A stretch of 64,000 nt of DNA from Marinobacter sp. JH2 (GCF_004353225.1 NZ_CP037934.1:3100001-3164000), one strand, 5' to 3'; numbered from the stretch's first letter, positions 25,360 to 35,369 are shown. Made by a program: numbers and translations. Notes: generated from the letters alone by a model not told the origin.

Positions 25360-26334
25360 ATGACCACCAAAACATCCACCCGTTTGAACAAATACATCAG
25401 CGAAAGCGGGATGTGCTCCCGGCGGGATGCGGATCGCTATATTGAGCAAGGCAACGTGCATATTAACGGGCGTCGGGCGCAAGTCGGTGATCAGGTGATG
25501 CCAGGCGATACCGTGAAGGTAAATGGCCAGGTGGTGGAGCCGCGGGACGAAGAAGACCTGATTTTTATCGCGCTGAACAAACCTGTGGGTGTGGTGAGTA
25601 CCACCGACAGTGCGGAGCGAGATAACATTGTTCGCTTTGTGGGCCACAGCGAGCGCATATTTCCGATTGGCCGGCTCGACAAGGACTCCCAAGGCCTGAT
25701 CTTTTTGACCAGCAATGGCGATTTGGTGAACAAGATCCTGCGGGCGGGTAACAATCATTCCAAGGAATACATCGTCACTGTGGATAAACCGGTGACGAAA
25801 GAATTCATTAAGGGCATGAGCAAGGGTGTTCCGATTCTCGGTACGGTGACCAAGCCTTGCCCGGTCGAGCAAGTCTCCCGCTTTGTTTTTCGTATCACGT
25901 TGGTACAAGGGTTAAACCGCCAGATTCGCCGCATGGCGGAGCACTTCGGTTTCGAAGTCACACGCTTGGAGCGGGTGCGGATCATGAACGTGAACCTCAG
26001 TGGTTTGCCCGTTGGCGCGTGGCGTGATTTAACCGAGAAAGAGTTAACCACATTGCTGGATGCCGTGCGGGATTCCTCGTCTGAAGCGACAGAACCTGCG
26101 CAGAGCAAGCCTAAGAAAAAACCGGCCCGTTCCGGGGCTGGCGGAAAACCGCCGCGGCCGGGCGCCAAGCCCGGAGGACGACCGGGGGCTGGTCGAGGCG
26201 GTAAGGGTGCGGGTGGTGCGCCCGGAAAAGGCTCCGGCAAGGGCCGAGGTAAAGGCCCCGGGCGCAACCCGACAGGTCCCAAGGGGCGGCCGTCCAAGCC
26301 CAAGAAGCCGCGTAAGCCGTCCATCAAGCGTTAA
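25360..26334 (+). CDS. rluF: 23S rRNA pseudouridine synthase RluF-like, with a long basic tail
   Basis: This 324-residue protein has an N-terminal S4 RNA-binding domain ([20 protein letters not shown]...) and a pseudouridine synthase domain. The catalytic aspartate is in [17 protein letters not shown], and [15 protein letters not shown] and VTRLERVRI support RluF/RluB. It makes pseudouridine in 23S rRNA, U2604 in E. coli. After about residue 240 comes a low-complexity tail of K, P, G and R, likely to bind RNA and common in marine relatives. It is followed by the marC gene on the same strand. Confidence 0.9.
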   Translation: MTTKTSTRLNKYISESGMCSRRDADRYIEQGNVHINGRRAQVGDQVMPGDTVKVNGQVVEPRDEEDLIFIALNKPVGVVSTTDSAERDNIVRFVGHSERIFPIGRLDKDSQGLIFLTSNGDLVNKILRAGNNHSKEYIVTVDKPVTKEFIKGMSKGVPILGTVTKPCPVEQVSRFVFRITLVQGLNRQIRRMAEHFGFEVTRLERVRIMNVNLSGLPVGAWRDLTEKELTTLLDAVRDSSSEATEPAQSKPKKKPARSGAGGKPPRPGAKPGGRPGAGRGGKGAGGAPGKGSGKGRGKGPGRNPTGPKGRPSKPKKPRKPSIKR

Positions 26335-26430
26335 GTGCCTGATGGACGGGAAATAGGTTCAGTTCCTTACGGCAGAATGCGGTGCTAAGGGCTATCCTTG
26401 TCAGAACATTTCTCTGCCGGATTTCCTTGG

Positions 26431-27063
26431 ATGCTTGAAACGTTTTTCTCCACCTACCTCAGCAGTACTATCCGCTTTTGGTTCCTGATTGCACCCTTCT
26501 TCGTGGTGACTATGTTCTTGGCACTGACCCGGGGGTTACCCGCGTCGGAGAAAGCATCCATCATCCGTCGCGCCTGCGTTTCTGCACTGATTCTTGGTCT
26601 TATTTTATTCTTTGCCGGCCCGCTGCTGTTCAGTGCTATTGGCATTACCCTGAACTCGTTCCGGATTGGTGCCGGTGCTTTGTTGTTCCTGACTGCCATC
26701 AGTTTGGTGACCAGCGGTACGCGAAATCACGCAACCAGCCTGCCAGAAGAAGATCGGGAAGACGTTGCGGTGGTCCCCCTGGCCGTTCCGGTGATGATCG
26801 GCCCAGCCACTATTGGTGCGATTCTGGTTTACGGTGCTGAGCTTAAAGAGGTGCCGGAAGTGATCGGTGGTCTGATGGGACTGGTGACCAGTTTGGTCTT
26901 TCTGGGTGTTTTACTGCGGTTGTCGAGTTATCTTGAGAAGGCATTGGGTAAAACTGGCCTGAACATCATGTCGAAAATAAGCGGCTTGATCCTGTCTGCT
27001 ATGGCGGCTGAAATTGTACTGACCGGCATCGCCGGCTTTATTGCCAGCACCCAGACCGCCTGA
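26431..27063 (+). CDS. MarC-family integral membrane protein
   Basis: This 210-residue protein has six hydrophobic helices. Segments such as FLIAPFFVVTMFLALTRG, GITLNSFRIGAGALLFLTAI, VVPLAVPVMIGPATIGAILV and GLILSAMAAEIVLTGI match the MarC/UPF0056 family of inner membrane proteins. Despite the name, it is not part of the multiple antibiotic resistance response, and its function remains uncertain. ATG 26431 gives the usual family length; the frame starts earlier at a TTG (26398). It is followed 35 bases later by a chaC-like gene, perhaps in the same transcript. Confidence 0.88.
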   Translation: MLETFFSTYLSSTIRFWFLIAPFFVVTMFLALTRGLPASEKASIIRRACVSALILGLILFFAGPLLFSAIGITLNSFRIGAGALLFLTAISLVTSGTRNHATSLPEEDREDVAVVPLAVPVMIGPATIGAILVYGAELKEVPEVIGGLMGLVTSLVFLGVLLRLSSYLEKALGKTGLNIMSKISGLILSAMAAEIVLTGIAGFIASTQTA

Positions 27064-27098
27064 GACACTGTGTTTGAAGTTAAAACACGAGGATAAGC

Positions 27099-27674
27099 AT
27101 GCCCGCCAATACCATTGATCATAATCGTAAGCGCCAGAATTTCGAAGGTATCGATTCGGTATGGTTGTTTGGTTATGGGTCCTTGATTTACAAGGTCGAC
27201 TTTCCCTTTTTGGAGCAAAAGCCAGCCACTATCGAAGGCTGGGCTCGGCGTTTCTGGCAAGGGTCCCACGATCATCGCGGCACCCCGGAGGCACCCGGCA
27301 GGGTTGTGACTCTGATCGAGCAGCTTGGGGCCGTGTGTAAGGGGATGGCTTTTCGGGTATCGCCAAAGGTGTTCGAGCATCTGGACGTGCGGGAAAAGAA
27401 CGGCTATCTGCGTTTCAGTACGACCATGACCTTTGATGATGGCTGTCAGGCTGAAGGTTTGGTGTACATCGCCACGGAAGACAACGAAGCGTTCCTGGGC
27501 GAAGCCCCGGCAGAAGACATTGCCCGGCAGATTGCGCAGGCGTTGGGGCCCAGTGGCCCCAACACCGATTACCTGCTTCGGCTGGCCGAATCACTCCGTG
27601 CGCTGGGTGATCAGTGTGATCACACCTTTGCGATCGAGTCCTGTTTAAAAGAACAGCTTTCCTCAGAACGTTGA
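27099..27674 (+). CDS. chaC: ChaC-like glutathione-specific gamma-glutamylcyclotransferase
   Basis: This 191-residue protein of the gamma-glutamylcyclotransferase fold shows VWLFGYGSLIYK, the YGSL substrate loop, and the catalytic glutamate E99 in HLDVREKNGYLR. ChaC enzymes cut cytosolic glutathione into 5-oxoproline and Cys-Gly. The last 55 bases overlap the 3' end of the convergent EamA gene on the other strand, so opposite transcripts would be complementary there. Confidence 0.92.
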   Translation: MPANTIDHNRKRQNFEGIDSVWLFGYGSLIYKVDFPFLEQKPATIEGWARRFWQGSHDHRGTPEAPGRVVTLIEQLGAVCKGMAFRVSPKVFEHLDVREKNGYLRFSTTMTFDDGCQAEGLVYIATEDNEAFLGEAPAEDIARQIAQALGPSGPNTDYLLRLAESLRALGDQCDHTFAIESCLKEQLSSER

Positions 27675-28582
27675 AGCGCCTCGTAGCTTGCCGAGTGCTC
27701 ACGATCTCGTGATGCCGGATTAAAGCCCCGCGCCGGTGAACGTTTGCGGTTACGCAGGCCGATCATTACCAACGGCACGATGATCATCAAACTGCCGACA
27801 ATGAACAATAGGTCGGGCACTTCGCCAAACCAGATCCAGCCAATTGCGACCGCCCAGATCAGCCCGGTGTATTCGGCACTGGTTACTTGATTGGCGTCGA
27901 CCTGATGGTATGCCAGCAATACCGCGATGTTATACCCCAGAATGAAGAACGCCGAGCCTGCCGCGCTGATCAACATTTCCGGCTGCCATTCGGCGCCTTC
28001 CCAAAGTGCCAGAGCCCCAGCCGCCGGAATGACGAGTAGGTAGTTCAGAAACAGCTTGTGCACTGTGCTTTGTTCTTGGGGCAGCTTGCGCACCAGAACC
28101 GCATTGATGGCCAGCGTCAGAGCTGAAACCAGTGCCGCGATGGCGGCCCAGTTGAAGTCCACTGGCCGCAGGATAACGATGATGCCAGCAAAACCGCTGA
28201 TCACGGTGGCCATACTCAACCGGGTGAGTTTTTCACTGAAGAATATGGCCGACAACGCCATCACCATGATCGGTGCGGCATAAAACAACGCGTTTGCAGT
28301 AGCCAGCGGCAGATTGGTAAGGGCGATAACCATCACCAGAATACCCGCCAGATGCACGTGTGCGCGAAGCGCGTGAACGCCGAAACCGCTGAACAGGTGA
28401 TCACGGTTCAGTTTGCCGATCAGCGGCAATAAGAACACAAGCGTGATTAGGATGCGCAAAAAAGCGAACTGAAAAACGGATCCACCGGGCTCCAGCGTTT
28501 TGATAAAAATATCAGAGAGAATGGCCATAGCGTTGCCGATGACCAGTAACAAGATAGCGCTATTTACGGTTTTGCCTGACAT
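27620..28582 (-). CDS. EamA/DMT-family transporter with basic C-terminal tail
   Basis: This 320-residue protein has ten transmembrane helices in the EamA 5+5 repeat (LLLVIGNAMAILSDIFIKTL at the start, LLFIVGSLMIIVPLVMIGL at the end). It is followed by about 45 polar residues (RNRKRSPARGFN...). The tail lies over the end of chaC on the opposite strand and may be dispensable. The start follows a GGGGGG tract. It is transcribed away from a LysR-type gene at 28719, so it is a candidate target of that regulator. The substrate is unknown. Confidence 0.85.
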   Translation of the reverse strand: MSGKTVNSAILLLVIGNAMAILSDIFIKTLEPGGSVFQFAFLRILITLVFLLPLIGKLNRDHLFSGFGVHALRAHVHLAGILVMVIALTNLPLATANALFYAAPIMVMALSAIFFSEKLTRLSMATVISGFAGIIVILRPVDFNWAAIAALVSALTLAINAVLVRKLPQEQSTVHKLFLNYLLVIPAAGALALWEGAEWQPEMLISAAGSAFFILGYNIAVLLAYHQVDANQVTSAEYTGLIWAVAIGWIWFGEVPDLLFIVGSLMIIVPLVMIGLRNRKRSPARGFNPASRDREHSASYEALQRSEESCSFKQDSIAKV

Positions 28583-28718
28583 TCAATCCCCCCTTTTATT
28601 AAACCATTGAGCTGTGACGAAGAGGCGATCGCCTCGGTGAACTGTGAACACCAATCTATCTGTGATTTACTATCCGATAAAATGATGAATATTCACTTAC
28701 TATTAGAAATTTAGATAG

Positions 28719-29666
28719 ATGAGACTTCCGCCCTTAAAAGCGTTACCTGTGTTCGAAGCGGTTGCCCGGCTGACCAGTTTTTCCGCGGCCGCCGAGGAAT
28801 TGTCGATCACCCAAAGTGCCGTCAGTCACCAGATCAAACAGCTGGAAACCTATCTGGGTGAGCCTTTGTTCTGGCGCTCAGGGCGCATGGTGACCCTGAC
28901 CGACGAAGGCCGTCAGTACTTCGATGCCATTGGCTCGGCGCTGCTGCAGATCGAGCGGGCCAGTGAGCAGTTGCTGGGACATGAAGAGGCGCGGCTGCGG
29001 TTGTCGGTGTTCAGCTCCTTTGCCGTGCGCTGGCTGGTGCCACGGTTGCCCGAGTTGCAGCGGTTGCACCCGCAGATTGATCTGGCGCTGGAGATGAGCA
29101 GTCAAAATCCGGTGTTGTCGGATCGGGTCGCCGATTGTTTCATTACCATTTACACCTCGGCCCCGGCATACAGTTACGAACATCTATACACCGAGCGCCT
29201 GTTTCCAGTGTGCAGCCAGGATTATTGGCAGCGAATACGGCGAGAAATGGGCTGGGACACAGAGCCCGATGCCCGAAGTGAGTTGGTTATTTCGCTGGCG
29301 CAGATTGCTCAATTTCCTTTGTTATCGACGCACAGCATTTTCAACAGGCCGGCCGGCGATTGGGCCGAGTGGTTTCGCGCGGTGGATCAACCTCTGCCCG
29401 GTGGCACTCGGGTTCAGCACTTCAGCCATATGTTGTTGGCCCTGGAAGCAGCGCGCTTCAATCAAGGCATCGCGTTGACCAACGACTACATGCTTAGCAC
29501 CCGTAAGGATTCGGAAGACTTTGTGCGGCTGCCGGCCCATGCGGTGATGACCGGTGATAAGTTCTACTTTGCCTGGAAGACGAGTCGTCGGCGGGAGCGA
29601 GGCATCCAGACGTTGCGGTGCTGGCTGGTGGATGAGGCGTTTCGGGCAGGTTTGAGGGGCGAGTGA
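28719..29666 (+). CDS. LysR-family transcriptional regulator, GcvA-like
   Basis: This 315-residue regulator has an N-terminal LTTR helix-turn-helix (LPVFEAVARLTSFSAAAEEL and ITQSAVSHQIKQLETYLG), closest in style to GcvA. A periplasmic-binding-like effector domain follows, ending in FAWKTSRRRERGIQTL. It is divergent from the EamA exporter gene with a 136-base intergenic region, the usual LTTR arrangement for controlling the neighbour. An inverted CTATCT/AGATAG pair flanks this region. The effector is unknown. An inverted repeat overlaps its stop codon and faces the end of fadE. Confidence 0.88.
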   Translation: MRLPPLKALPVFEAVARLTSFSAAAEELSITQSAVSHQIKQLETYLGEPLFWRSGRMVTLTDEGRQYFDAIGSALLQIERASEQLLGHEEARLRLSVFSSFAVRWLVPRLPELQRLHPQIDLALEMSSQNPVLSDRVADCFITIYTSAPAYSYEHLYTERLFPVCSQDYWQRIRREMGWDTEPDARSELVISLAQIAQFPLLSTHSIFNRPAGDWAEWFRAVDQPLPGGTRVQHFSHMLLALEAARFNQGIALTNDYMLSTRKDSEDFVRLPAHAVMTGDKFYFAWKTSRRRERGIQTLRCWLVDEAFRAGLRGE

Positions 29667-29677
29667 ACGCCCCTCAA
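29652..29677. terminator. Hairpin between the LysR gene and fadE
   Basis: TTGAGGGGCG (29652-29661) and CGCCCCTCAA (29668-29677) form a perfect 10-base stem enclosing the LysR stop codon. There is no immediate T run on either strand, so termination strength is uncertain. Confidence 0.5.
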
Positions 29678-29684
29678 TCAAGGG

Positions 29685-32189
29685 TTAGTGCTTTTTCTTG
29701 GGCCGTTCGACCACTTTGCGCTTGCCCTTGGCTGTTTTCGCCAGAGACTTCAGCCCATCGGGCTCAAACGCATCAACGCGAATCACGTCGTACAAGGCGG
29801 TCAGGGCCTCTTCCAGTTTCGGGCACTCATCAGCAGTCACGATGCCTTGGGCACAGGCCCAGTCCACCAGTTCTTTGCGCTGGTGGCCCATCAACAGAGC
29901 AATTCCATCGAGCTCATCCTCATTGCGGTTACGAATGGCTTCGTGCAGACGCTGGCGCATCTCATGGGTTTCGTTGGCCAGCCGGTATGCATTCAGCACT
30001 CGCCCTAACGGGTCGTTCGGGTCTTCAGTGGTAAAGGTGCCGCGGCTCACCCGCTGGCGTGCAGGCGTGTCGTCGACGATGGTGGCGGCCACTTTCGCTC
30101 CCAGCTTGTCATCCGGGCCGTTAAGGCCGGTAGCACCCAGTGGGAAGACCAGAATGCGCAAGGGCCAGCGAAGCGCCGGAACCGGGAAGTTGATAATCGC
30201 TTCGCGCATGGAGTTTTGCAGGTCATGCAGGCAGGTTTGCAGGCTCCATTCCACCAAATCCCGCTGATCTTCCGGGTAACCTTCTTCGTGCCATTGCTTG
30301 ATCACGGCGGTGGCGTAATACAGATGCACCAGACAGTCGGCCATGCGGCCAGACAGCCGTTGACGGGCTTTCAGGCCACCGCCTACCGTCAGTAGCGTTA
30401 CGTCGGTCATCATGGCGAAGGCTGCCGAGAATCGGCCAAGCTGGCGGTAATAGCCTTGGATATCGCCCTGTCTGGGAGCGGTTTCCAACAAACCTTTCGT
30501 TAGGCCCAGTACGAAAGCCCGCAACGAATTTCGGGTGGTGTGAGCCAGGTGGCTGTAGAAAATATCGTCGAATTTCTTGGTCGCGGCCTCTTCATCGTCC
30601 ATGCCAGCGGCTTCGATCTCATCCACGATGAAGGGATGGCAGCGTATGGAGCCTTGGCCGAAGATCATCAGGCTGCGGGTCAGGATGTTCGCGCCTTCTA
30701 CCGTGATGCCGATCGGCACCGCTTGATAGGCGCGAGCCAAGAAGTTGCGAGGACCGGTGATCACCCCCCGGCCTGCAACAATGTCCATGGCGTGGTTGAT
30801 GACTTCGCGCATCAGGTCGGTGTTGCGGTACTTCAACACGGCCGAAGGCACGGCCGGGCGCACGCCACGGTCAAGCATGCCCACGGTGAGCAGGCGCGCG
30901 GCATCCATCATGTAGGTGTAGCCAGCGATGGGTTCCAGCGCTTCCTGAACCCCTTCAAACTGACTGATGGTGCGGCCAAACTGTTCACGGGTAAGGGCGT
31001 AAGAGCCGGTGGCCAGGCTGGCCAGTTTGCCAGCTCCGGTGCCCAACGCCGGAAGCGAGATTGAGCGGCCGATGGAAAGGCATTCCAGCAACATGGTCCA
31101 GCCTTTGCCGAGCATATCTTGCCCGCCAATAACCTGATCCATCGGAATGAATACCTCGGTGCCCCAAGTCGGCCCGTTCATAAAGACCGTATTCATCGGC
31201 AGGTGGCGTGTACCGGCGTGCACACCCTCGGTCTCCCGGGGCACCAGCACACAGGTCACGCCTATTTCGTCCTGATCGCCGAGCAAGTTTTCCGGGTCAT
31301 AAACTTTGATGGCGAGGCCTATCAGTGAGGCAACCGGGGCCAGCGTGATGTAGCGTTTGTTCCAGGTGACCTTCAGGCCCATCACTTCTTCGCCGTTCCA
31401 TTGTCCTTTGCAAACAATGCCTTTGTCCGGGATGGCCCCGGCATCAGAGCCCGCAATGGGCGAGGTCAGGGCAAAACAAGGAATCTCTTCGCCGCCGGCG
31501 AGGCGGGGCAGGTAGTGTTGTTTCTGGTCTTCGGTGCCGTAGTGCATCAGCAACTCGCCCGGGCCTAGAGAGTTAGGCACCATCACGGTGACTGCGGCCG
31601 ACACACTGCGGGTAGAAATCTTCATGACGATTTCGGAATGGGCGGTGTTGGAGAAACCCTTGCCGCCGTCTTCTTTGGGGATTACCAAGCCGAAAAAGCC
31701 GTTCTTGCGAATAAACGACCAGGCTTCTTCCGGCAGGTCGTAGTTTTCATGGGTGATCTGCCAGTCATCCAGCATGTTGCAGAGCTCTTCCACCGGGCCG
31801 TCGAGGAAGGCTTGTTCGTCGCTGGTGAGGTGCGCCGGAGCCGCATCTAACAGCTTGTTCCACTCCGGTTTGCCTGAAAACAATTCGCCGTCCCAGTCTA
31901 CCGAGCCAGATTTCAGGGCTTCTTCTTCAGTGGAGGAAAGCTTTGGCAACCGGCCCCGTACCCAACCGAGTAAAGGGCGGCTGAGTTTTTCCCGGCGCAG
32001 GTCGCTGGGCATAACCACCAACAAAGCGAGCGCCAGTAACAAACCGCCTATTAGAAAACTGAGAATGTGCCAGTCGTCTTGTGCCACGCCAACCAAGGTG
32101 GCTGCCGACATAATAATTGCAGCGGTTTTTCCGCCTATGCTGAAATAAATCAGCACCAAAGCACTGAGAACAAGAAGCAGAACGCTCAA
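29685..32189 (-). CDS. fadE: Acyl-CoA dehydrogenase FadE
   Basis: This 834-residue long-form acyl-CoA dehydrogenase is comparable to E. coli FadE (814 residues). Two hydrophobic segments at the N-terminus (LLLVLSALVLIYFSIGG and IGGLLLALALLVVMP) anchor it at the membrane. The flavoprotein core has CFALTSPIAGSDAGAIPDKG and the C-terminal-domain motif GRGVITGPRNF. It catalyses the first step of beta-oxidation, making trans-2-enoyl-CoA with FAD. The start is TTG at 32189 with a strong GGAGGT site seven bases upstream. It stands alone on the minus strand; a FadR-type operator was not found by eye. Confidence 0.94.
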   Translation of the reverse strand: MSVLLLVLSALVLIYFSIGGKTAAIIMSAATLVGVAQDDWHILSFLIGGLLLALALLVVMPSDLRREKLSRPLLGWVRGRLPKLSSTEEEALKSGSVDWDGELFSGKPEWNKLLDAAPAHLTSDEQAFLDGPVEELCNMLDDWQITHENYDLPEEAWSFIRKNGFFGLVIPKEDGGKGFSNTAHSEIVMKISTRSVSAAVTVMVPNSLGPGELLMHYGTEDQKQHYLPRLAGGEEIPCFALTSPIAGSDAGAIPDKGIVCKGQWNGEEVMGLKVTWNKRYITLAPVASLIGLAIKVYDPENLLGDQDEIGVTCVLVPRETEGVHAGTRHLPMNTVFMNGPTWGTEVFIPMDQVIGGQDMLGKGWTMLLECLSIGRSISLPALGTGAGKLASLATGSYALTREQFGRTISQFEGVQEALEPIAGYTYMMDAARLLTVGMLDRGVRPAVPSAVLKYRNTDLMREVINHAMDIVAGRGVITGPRNFLARAYQAVPIGITVEGANILTRSLMIFGQGSIRCHPFIVDEIEAAGMDDEEAATKKFDDIFYSHLAHTTRNSLRAFVLGLTKGLLETAPRQGDIQGYYRQLGRFSAAFAMMTDVTLLTVGGGLKARQRLSGRMADCLVHLYYATAVIKQWHEEGYPEDQRDLVEWSLQTCLHDLQNSMREAIINFPVPALRWPLRILVFPLGATGLNGPDDKLGAKVAATIVDDTPARQRVSRGTFTTEDPNDPLGRVLNAYRLANETHEMRQRLHEAIRNRNEDELDGIALLMGHQRKELVDWACAQGIVTADECPKLEEALTALYDVIRVDAFEPDGLKSLAKTAKGKRKVVERPKKKH

Positions 32190-32268
32190 GGGCAGACCTC
32201 CGTATCGGTTTTGAAATCAGCAAGCTGAACTCTAACCATCGGCCAAAATATAGGTTGTTGCAAGTTGC

Positions 32269-33156
32269 CTAGAGGTAACCTGCCGCAAACACCAGGCCCA
32301 GCACGATGGGCATTACCACCAGGCTGCCCAGATTGCTGATCAGTACCAGTGAGGCGACCTTGTGGGGTTCCTGGCGATACTGTTCAGCCACCATGTAGTT
32401 CAGAACCGCCGGGGGCAGGGCGGCAAACACCCAAAGTGTCGCTACCTGAAGGCCCGGAAGGTCGAGCACAGCGATGAGCGGCCACGCCAGCACAAGGCCG
32501 CTTAGAGGGCAGGCGATGGCGCCGATTACACCCAGCTTCCAGTCGCTGAAGTCGACGTCCAGCATGCGTACGCCGAGGGCGAACAACATCAGCGGAATGC
32601 ACACACCGCCGAGCATGTTCAGGGCTTCCAGTAGCCAGCTGGGTAGGGCCACGCCGCTGAAATTCACCGCAAGGCCGGCGATGCTGGCAAAGACAATGGG
32701 CTGGCGCAGGCGTTTCAGCACCGAGGTGTACGGGTCCAGCATGTACAGACCGACGGAAAAATGCAGCAGCATTTCGACAATGAATAGCACGATGGCCGCG
32801 GGTAACGCAGCCTCTCCGAAAGCCAGCACCAGCAGCGGAATGCCCATGTTGCCTGAGTTGTTGAACATCATTGGCGGCAGGAAGGTTTTCAGGTTCAGGC
32901 CTAGCACCCGGGCTAACGGGTACAGGATGATGCCGGAGCCCAGCACCACCACGGTTGCGGCCAGCGCCAGCCAGCCGTAATCCTGCAAGGGCGCTTGCTG
33001 GTCGGCCAATACGGCAAACACCAACATGGGCACAAACAGCTCCATGTTGAGCACATTAAGGCCTTGAATATCCGGCGTGCGGTAACGCCCGTACAAAGCT
33101 CCGCAGCCTGCAATCAGGAATACGGGTAGCATGGTGGCCAGTATTTGCGCGATCAT
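32269..33156 (-). CDS. AEC-family (auxin efflux carrier-like) transporter
   Basis: This 295-residue permease has about ten hydrophobic helices. It begins MIAQILATMLPVFLIAGCGA and contains FLPPMMFNNSGNMGIPLLVLAFGE, a NSGNMG motif with the asparagine-proline crossing typical of the AEC/BART superfamily. Bacterial members move malate, malonate or other organic acids. I place the start at 33156; the frame opens earlier at 33219. It is divergent from the MalY-like lyase gene. Confidence 0.88.
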   Translation of the reverse strand: MIAQILATMLPVFLIAGCGALYGRYRTPDIQGLNVLNMELFVPMLVFAVLADQQAPLQDYGWLALAATVVVLGSGIILYPLARVLGLNLKTFLPPMMFNNSGNMGIPLLVLAFGEAALPAAIVLFIVEMLLHFSVGLYMLDPYTSVLKRLRQPIVFASIAGLAVNFSGVALPSWLLEALNMLGGVCIPLMLFALGVRMLDVDFSDWKLGVIGAIACPLSGLVLAWPLIAVLDLPGLQVATLWVFAALPPAVLNYMVAEQYRQEPHKVASLVLISNLGSLVVMPIVLGLVFAAGYL

Positions 33157-33257
33157 AAATTTTCCGGTGCGGACTGTGTTAAAACTAGGCAGGTTCGCAA
33201 TTCTGAACGGTTTCGACAAGTAGCTGTTAGTAAAGCTAATGGGGAATGACGGTAGCT

Positions 33258-34433
33258 ATGGATTTTGACCAGCCGATACAACGAGAAAACACCGCCTCGG
33301 TGAAATTTGATGTGCGTAAGGCGGTGTTCGGCCGTGACGATGTGATTCCGGTGTGGGTCGCGGATATGGATTTTGCTGCGCCCGAGGCGGTAACCGCCGC
33401 TTTGAAGGCTCGGGCTGAGCATCCAGTGTACGGGTATACGATTTTTCCGGACAGCCTTTACCAATCCATCATTGATTGGTTTGCCGAACGTCACAATTGG
33501 CAGATCGAGAAAGAATGGATTCTGATGGCACCGGGTGTGGTGCCATCGTTGCATGCTGCTTGCATGGCTTATGCTGCGCCCGGCGAAGGGGTGATCATCC
33601 AGCCGCCGGTGTACCCTCCGTTCTTTAGTTCCGTGCAGCAGAGTGGCCGGGTGGTGATCGAAAACCCATTGGTGCAGGATGCGGAAACCGGCCAATACCG
33701 CATGGATCTGGAGCACCTTGAGCAATGCGCCGCCCGGCCGGACGCGCGCATTCTGATGTTTTGTTCACCTCATAACCCGGTGGGCCGGGTGTGGACCGAA
33801 GACGAGTTAAAAGCGGTTCTTGATATCGCCCGCCGGCATCAACTGTTGGTTCTGACCGACGAGATTCACTGCGATTTGGTGTATCCGGACAAGCCCGCTC
33901 ACACCATGCTGGCCCGGCTGTCGGGTGAGAGCGATGTGCTGGTCACGGCCATTGCGCCGAGCAAAAGTTTCAACATGCCCGGTTTGGGTCTATCGGCGTT
34001 GGTGATTCCAGATGCTGAACGCCGCGGGGCCATAAAAGCGGTGTTTGATTCTTTGCATGTGCCTCAGTGTAACCCCTTCAGCGTGACGGGCTTTGAAGCC
34101 GGTTACCAACAGGGAGGTGAATGGCTGGATCAGCTGATGGTGTATCTGCAGGCTAATCGGGACTACGTGCTGGAACAGGTTGCTACGCGCTGGCCCGGTA
34201 TTCGGGTGTCAGCGCCGGAAGGTACTTATCTGATGTGGCTAGATTGTCGCGAGTTGGGGCTGGACGATGCCGGGTTGAAACGTTTCTTTGTGCAACAGGC
34301 GGGCGTGGGCATGAACCCAGGCATCACCTTTGGCGAGCCAGGTAGCGGCTTTATGAGGCTCAATATTGGTTGCCCTCGAGCCGTATTAGAACAGGTAATG
34401 GCCCGTGTGGAGTCGGCCCTGGCGCAGTGGTAA
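33258..34433 (+). CDS. PLP-dependent MalY/PatB-type C-S lyase (cystathionine beta-lyase)
   Basis: This 391-residue fold-type I PLP enzyme includes VIPVWVADMDFAAPEAV, LMAPGVVPSLHAACMAYAAPG, MFCSPHNPVGRVW, LTDEIHCDLVY (aspartate to the pyridine nitrogen) and APSKSFNMPGLGLS, whose lysine forms the Schiff base. These match MalY/PatB, which cleave cystathionine or cysteine conjugates to give a thiol, pyruvate and ammonia. ATG 33258 aligns with MalY starts; ATG 33246 lies 12 bases upstream. It converges with the EamA gene, leaving only 6 bases between stops. A role as aminotransferase is possible. Confidence 0.9.
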   Translation: MDFDQPIQRENTASVKFDVRKAVFGRDDVIPVWVADMDFAAPEAVTAALKARAEHPVYGYTIFPDSLYQSIIDWFAERHNWQIEKEWILMAPGVVPSLHAACMAYAAPGEGVIIQPPVYPPFFSSVQQSGRVVIENPLVQDAETGQYRMDLEHLEQCAARPDARILMFCSPHNPVGRVWTEDELKAVLDIARRHQLLVLTDEIHCDLVYPDKPAHTMLARLSGESDVLVTAIAPSKSFNMPGLGLSALVIPDAERRGAIKAVFDSLHVPQCNPFSVTGFEAGYQQGGEWLDQLMVYLQANRDYVLEQVATRWPGIRVSAPEGTYLMWLDCRELGLDDAGLKRFFVQQAGVGMNPGITFGEPGSGFMRLNIGCPRAVLEQVMARVESALAQW

Positions 34434-34439
34434 CGCAGG

Positions 34440-35369
34440 CTAAACCGGCGGGCGCCGGCCTACCCGGGTTGCCAGCAGCAGCCCGGACAGTATCAAAACA
34501 CCGCCGATCAGATGCGCTGAGCCCAGTGCTTCGTCCAGAAAAACACTGGCCAGAACCGAGGCAAACACCGGCACCAGATACATGAAAATGGCCGCTTTGG
34601 CGGGGCCGATCAGCTTCACGCCATAGTTCCAGAAACCATAGGCCAGAATGCCGGGGAAGATGGCGAAATACAGTAACGGCAACGCCGTGTCAGTTGACCA
34701 GCTGAAGCCACCGGAAAAGAACAATAGATCGACAAGGTAGAATGGAAACAGTACACAGCTGCCCAGCAGAATCTGGGTAGTGAGAAAGGTCAGGGGTGGC
34801 AATGGCACGGCTTGCCGCCGCAGCAATACCGAAAATAGCCCCCAACTGGCCACGGCCGCCACCATAATCAAATCGCCGGGTTGTGCCTGCAGATTCAGCA
34901 GAATCGAGAGATCGCCCTGTGCCACCACCGTGACAATACCCAAAATTGCGAACCCAATGCCTAACGCCTGCAGTGGGCGGGTTTTGTCGCCCAACAAGAT
35001 CCAGGCAAGTAGGGCCACGAAAATGGGAATGGTGGAGTTGATCAGAGCAATGTTGGTGGCGGTGGTGGTCAGCGCTGCGTAATACAGCAACGAATTGAAC
35101 GCCGCCACACTGAAGGTGGCCAGGGCCAGCATAGAGCCGAGGTGCTGGCGAATCACTCGCCGGTGGCGCCAAACGCCGGGTAGACCAAAAGGCAACAGAA
35201 TGCACAGGGCGATCACCCAGCGCCAGAACGACATGGAAAGCGGCGGAATGCTGTCTACCGTACCCCGTGCGACCACAGCGTTGCCCGCCCAAAACAGGGG
35301 CGTCAGTACTAAACCGATATAGGCCAGCCCCGGGGTGCGGGGCGCGATGCCAGCGTTCTCTGCAGCCAC
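34440..35369 (-). CDS. EamA/DMT-family transporter
   Basis: This 309-residue protein has ten transmembrane segments in two EamA halves. The first has GLVLTPLFWAGNAVVARG and SMSFWRWVIALCILLPFG; the second begins LIMVAAVASWGLFSVLLRR and ends LIGGVLILSGLLLATRVGRR. The start is GTG at 35369, preceded by AAGGA. The gene converges with the MalY-like lyase gene. It has no visible regulator nearby, and the exported substrate is unknown. Confidence 0.86.
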   Translation of the reverse strand: MAAENAGIAPRTPGLAYIGLVLTPLFWAGNAVVARGTVDSIPPLSMSFWRWVIALCILLPFGLPGVWRHRRVIRQHLGSMLALATFSVAAFNSLLYYAALTTTATNIALINSTIPIFVALLAWILLGDKTRPLQALGIGFAILGIVTVVAQGDLSILLNLQAQPGDLIMVAAVASWGLFSVLLRRQAVPLPPLTFLTTQILLGSCVLFPFYLVDLLFFSGGFSWSTDTALPLLYFAIFPGILAYGFWNYGVKLIGPAKAAIFMYLVPVFASVLASVFLDEALGSAHLIGGVLILSGLLLATRVGRRPPV

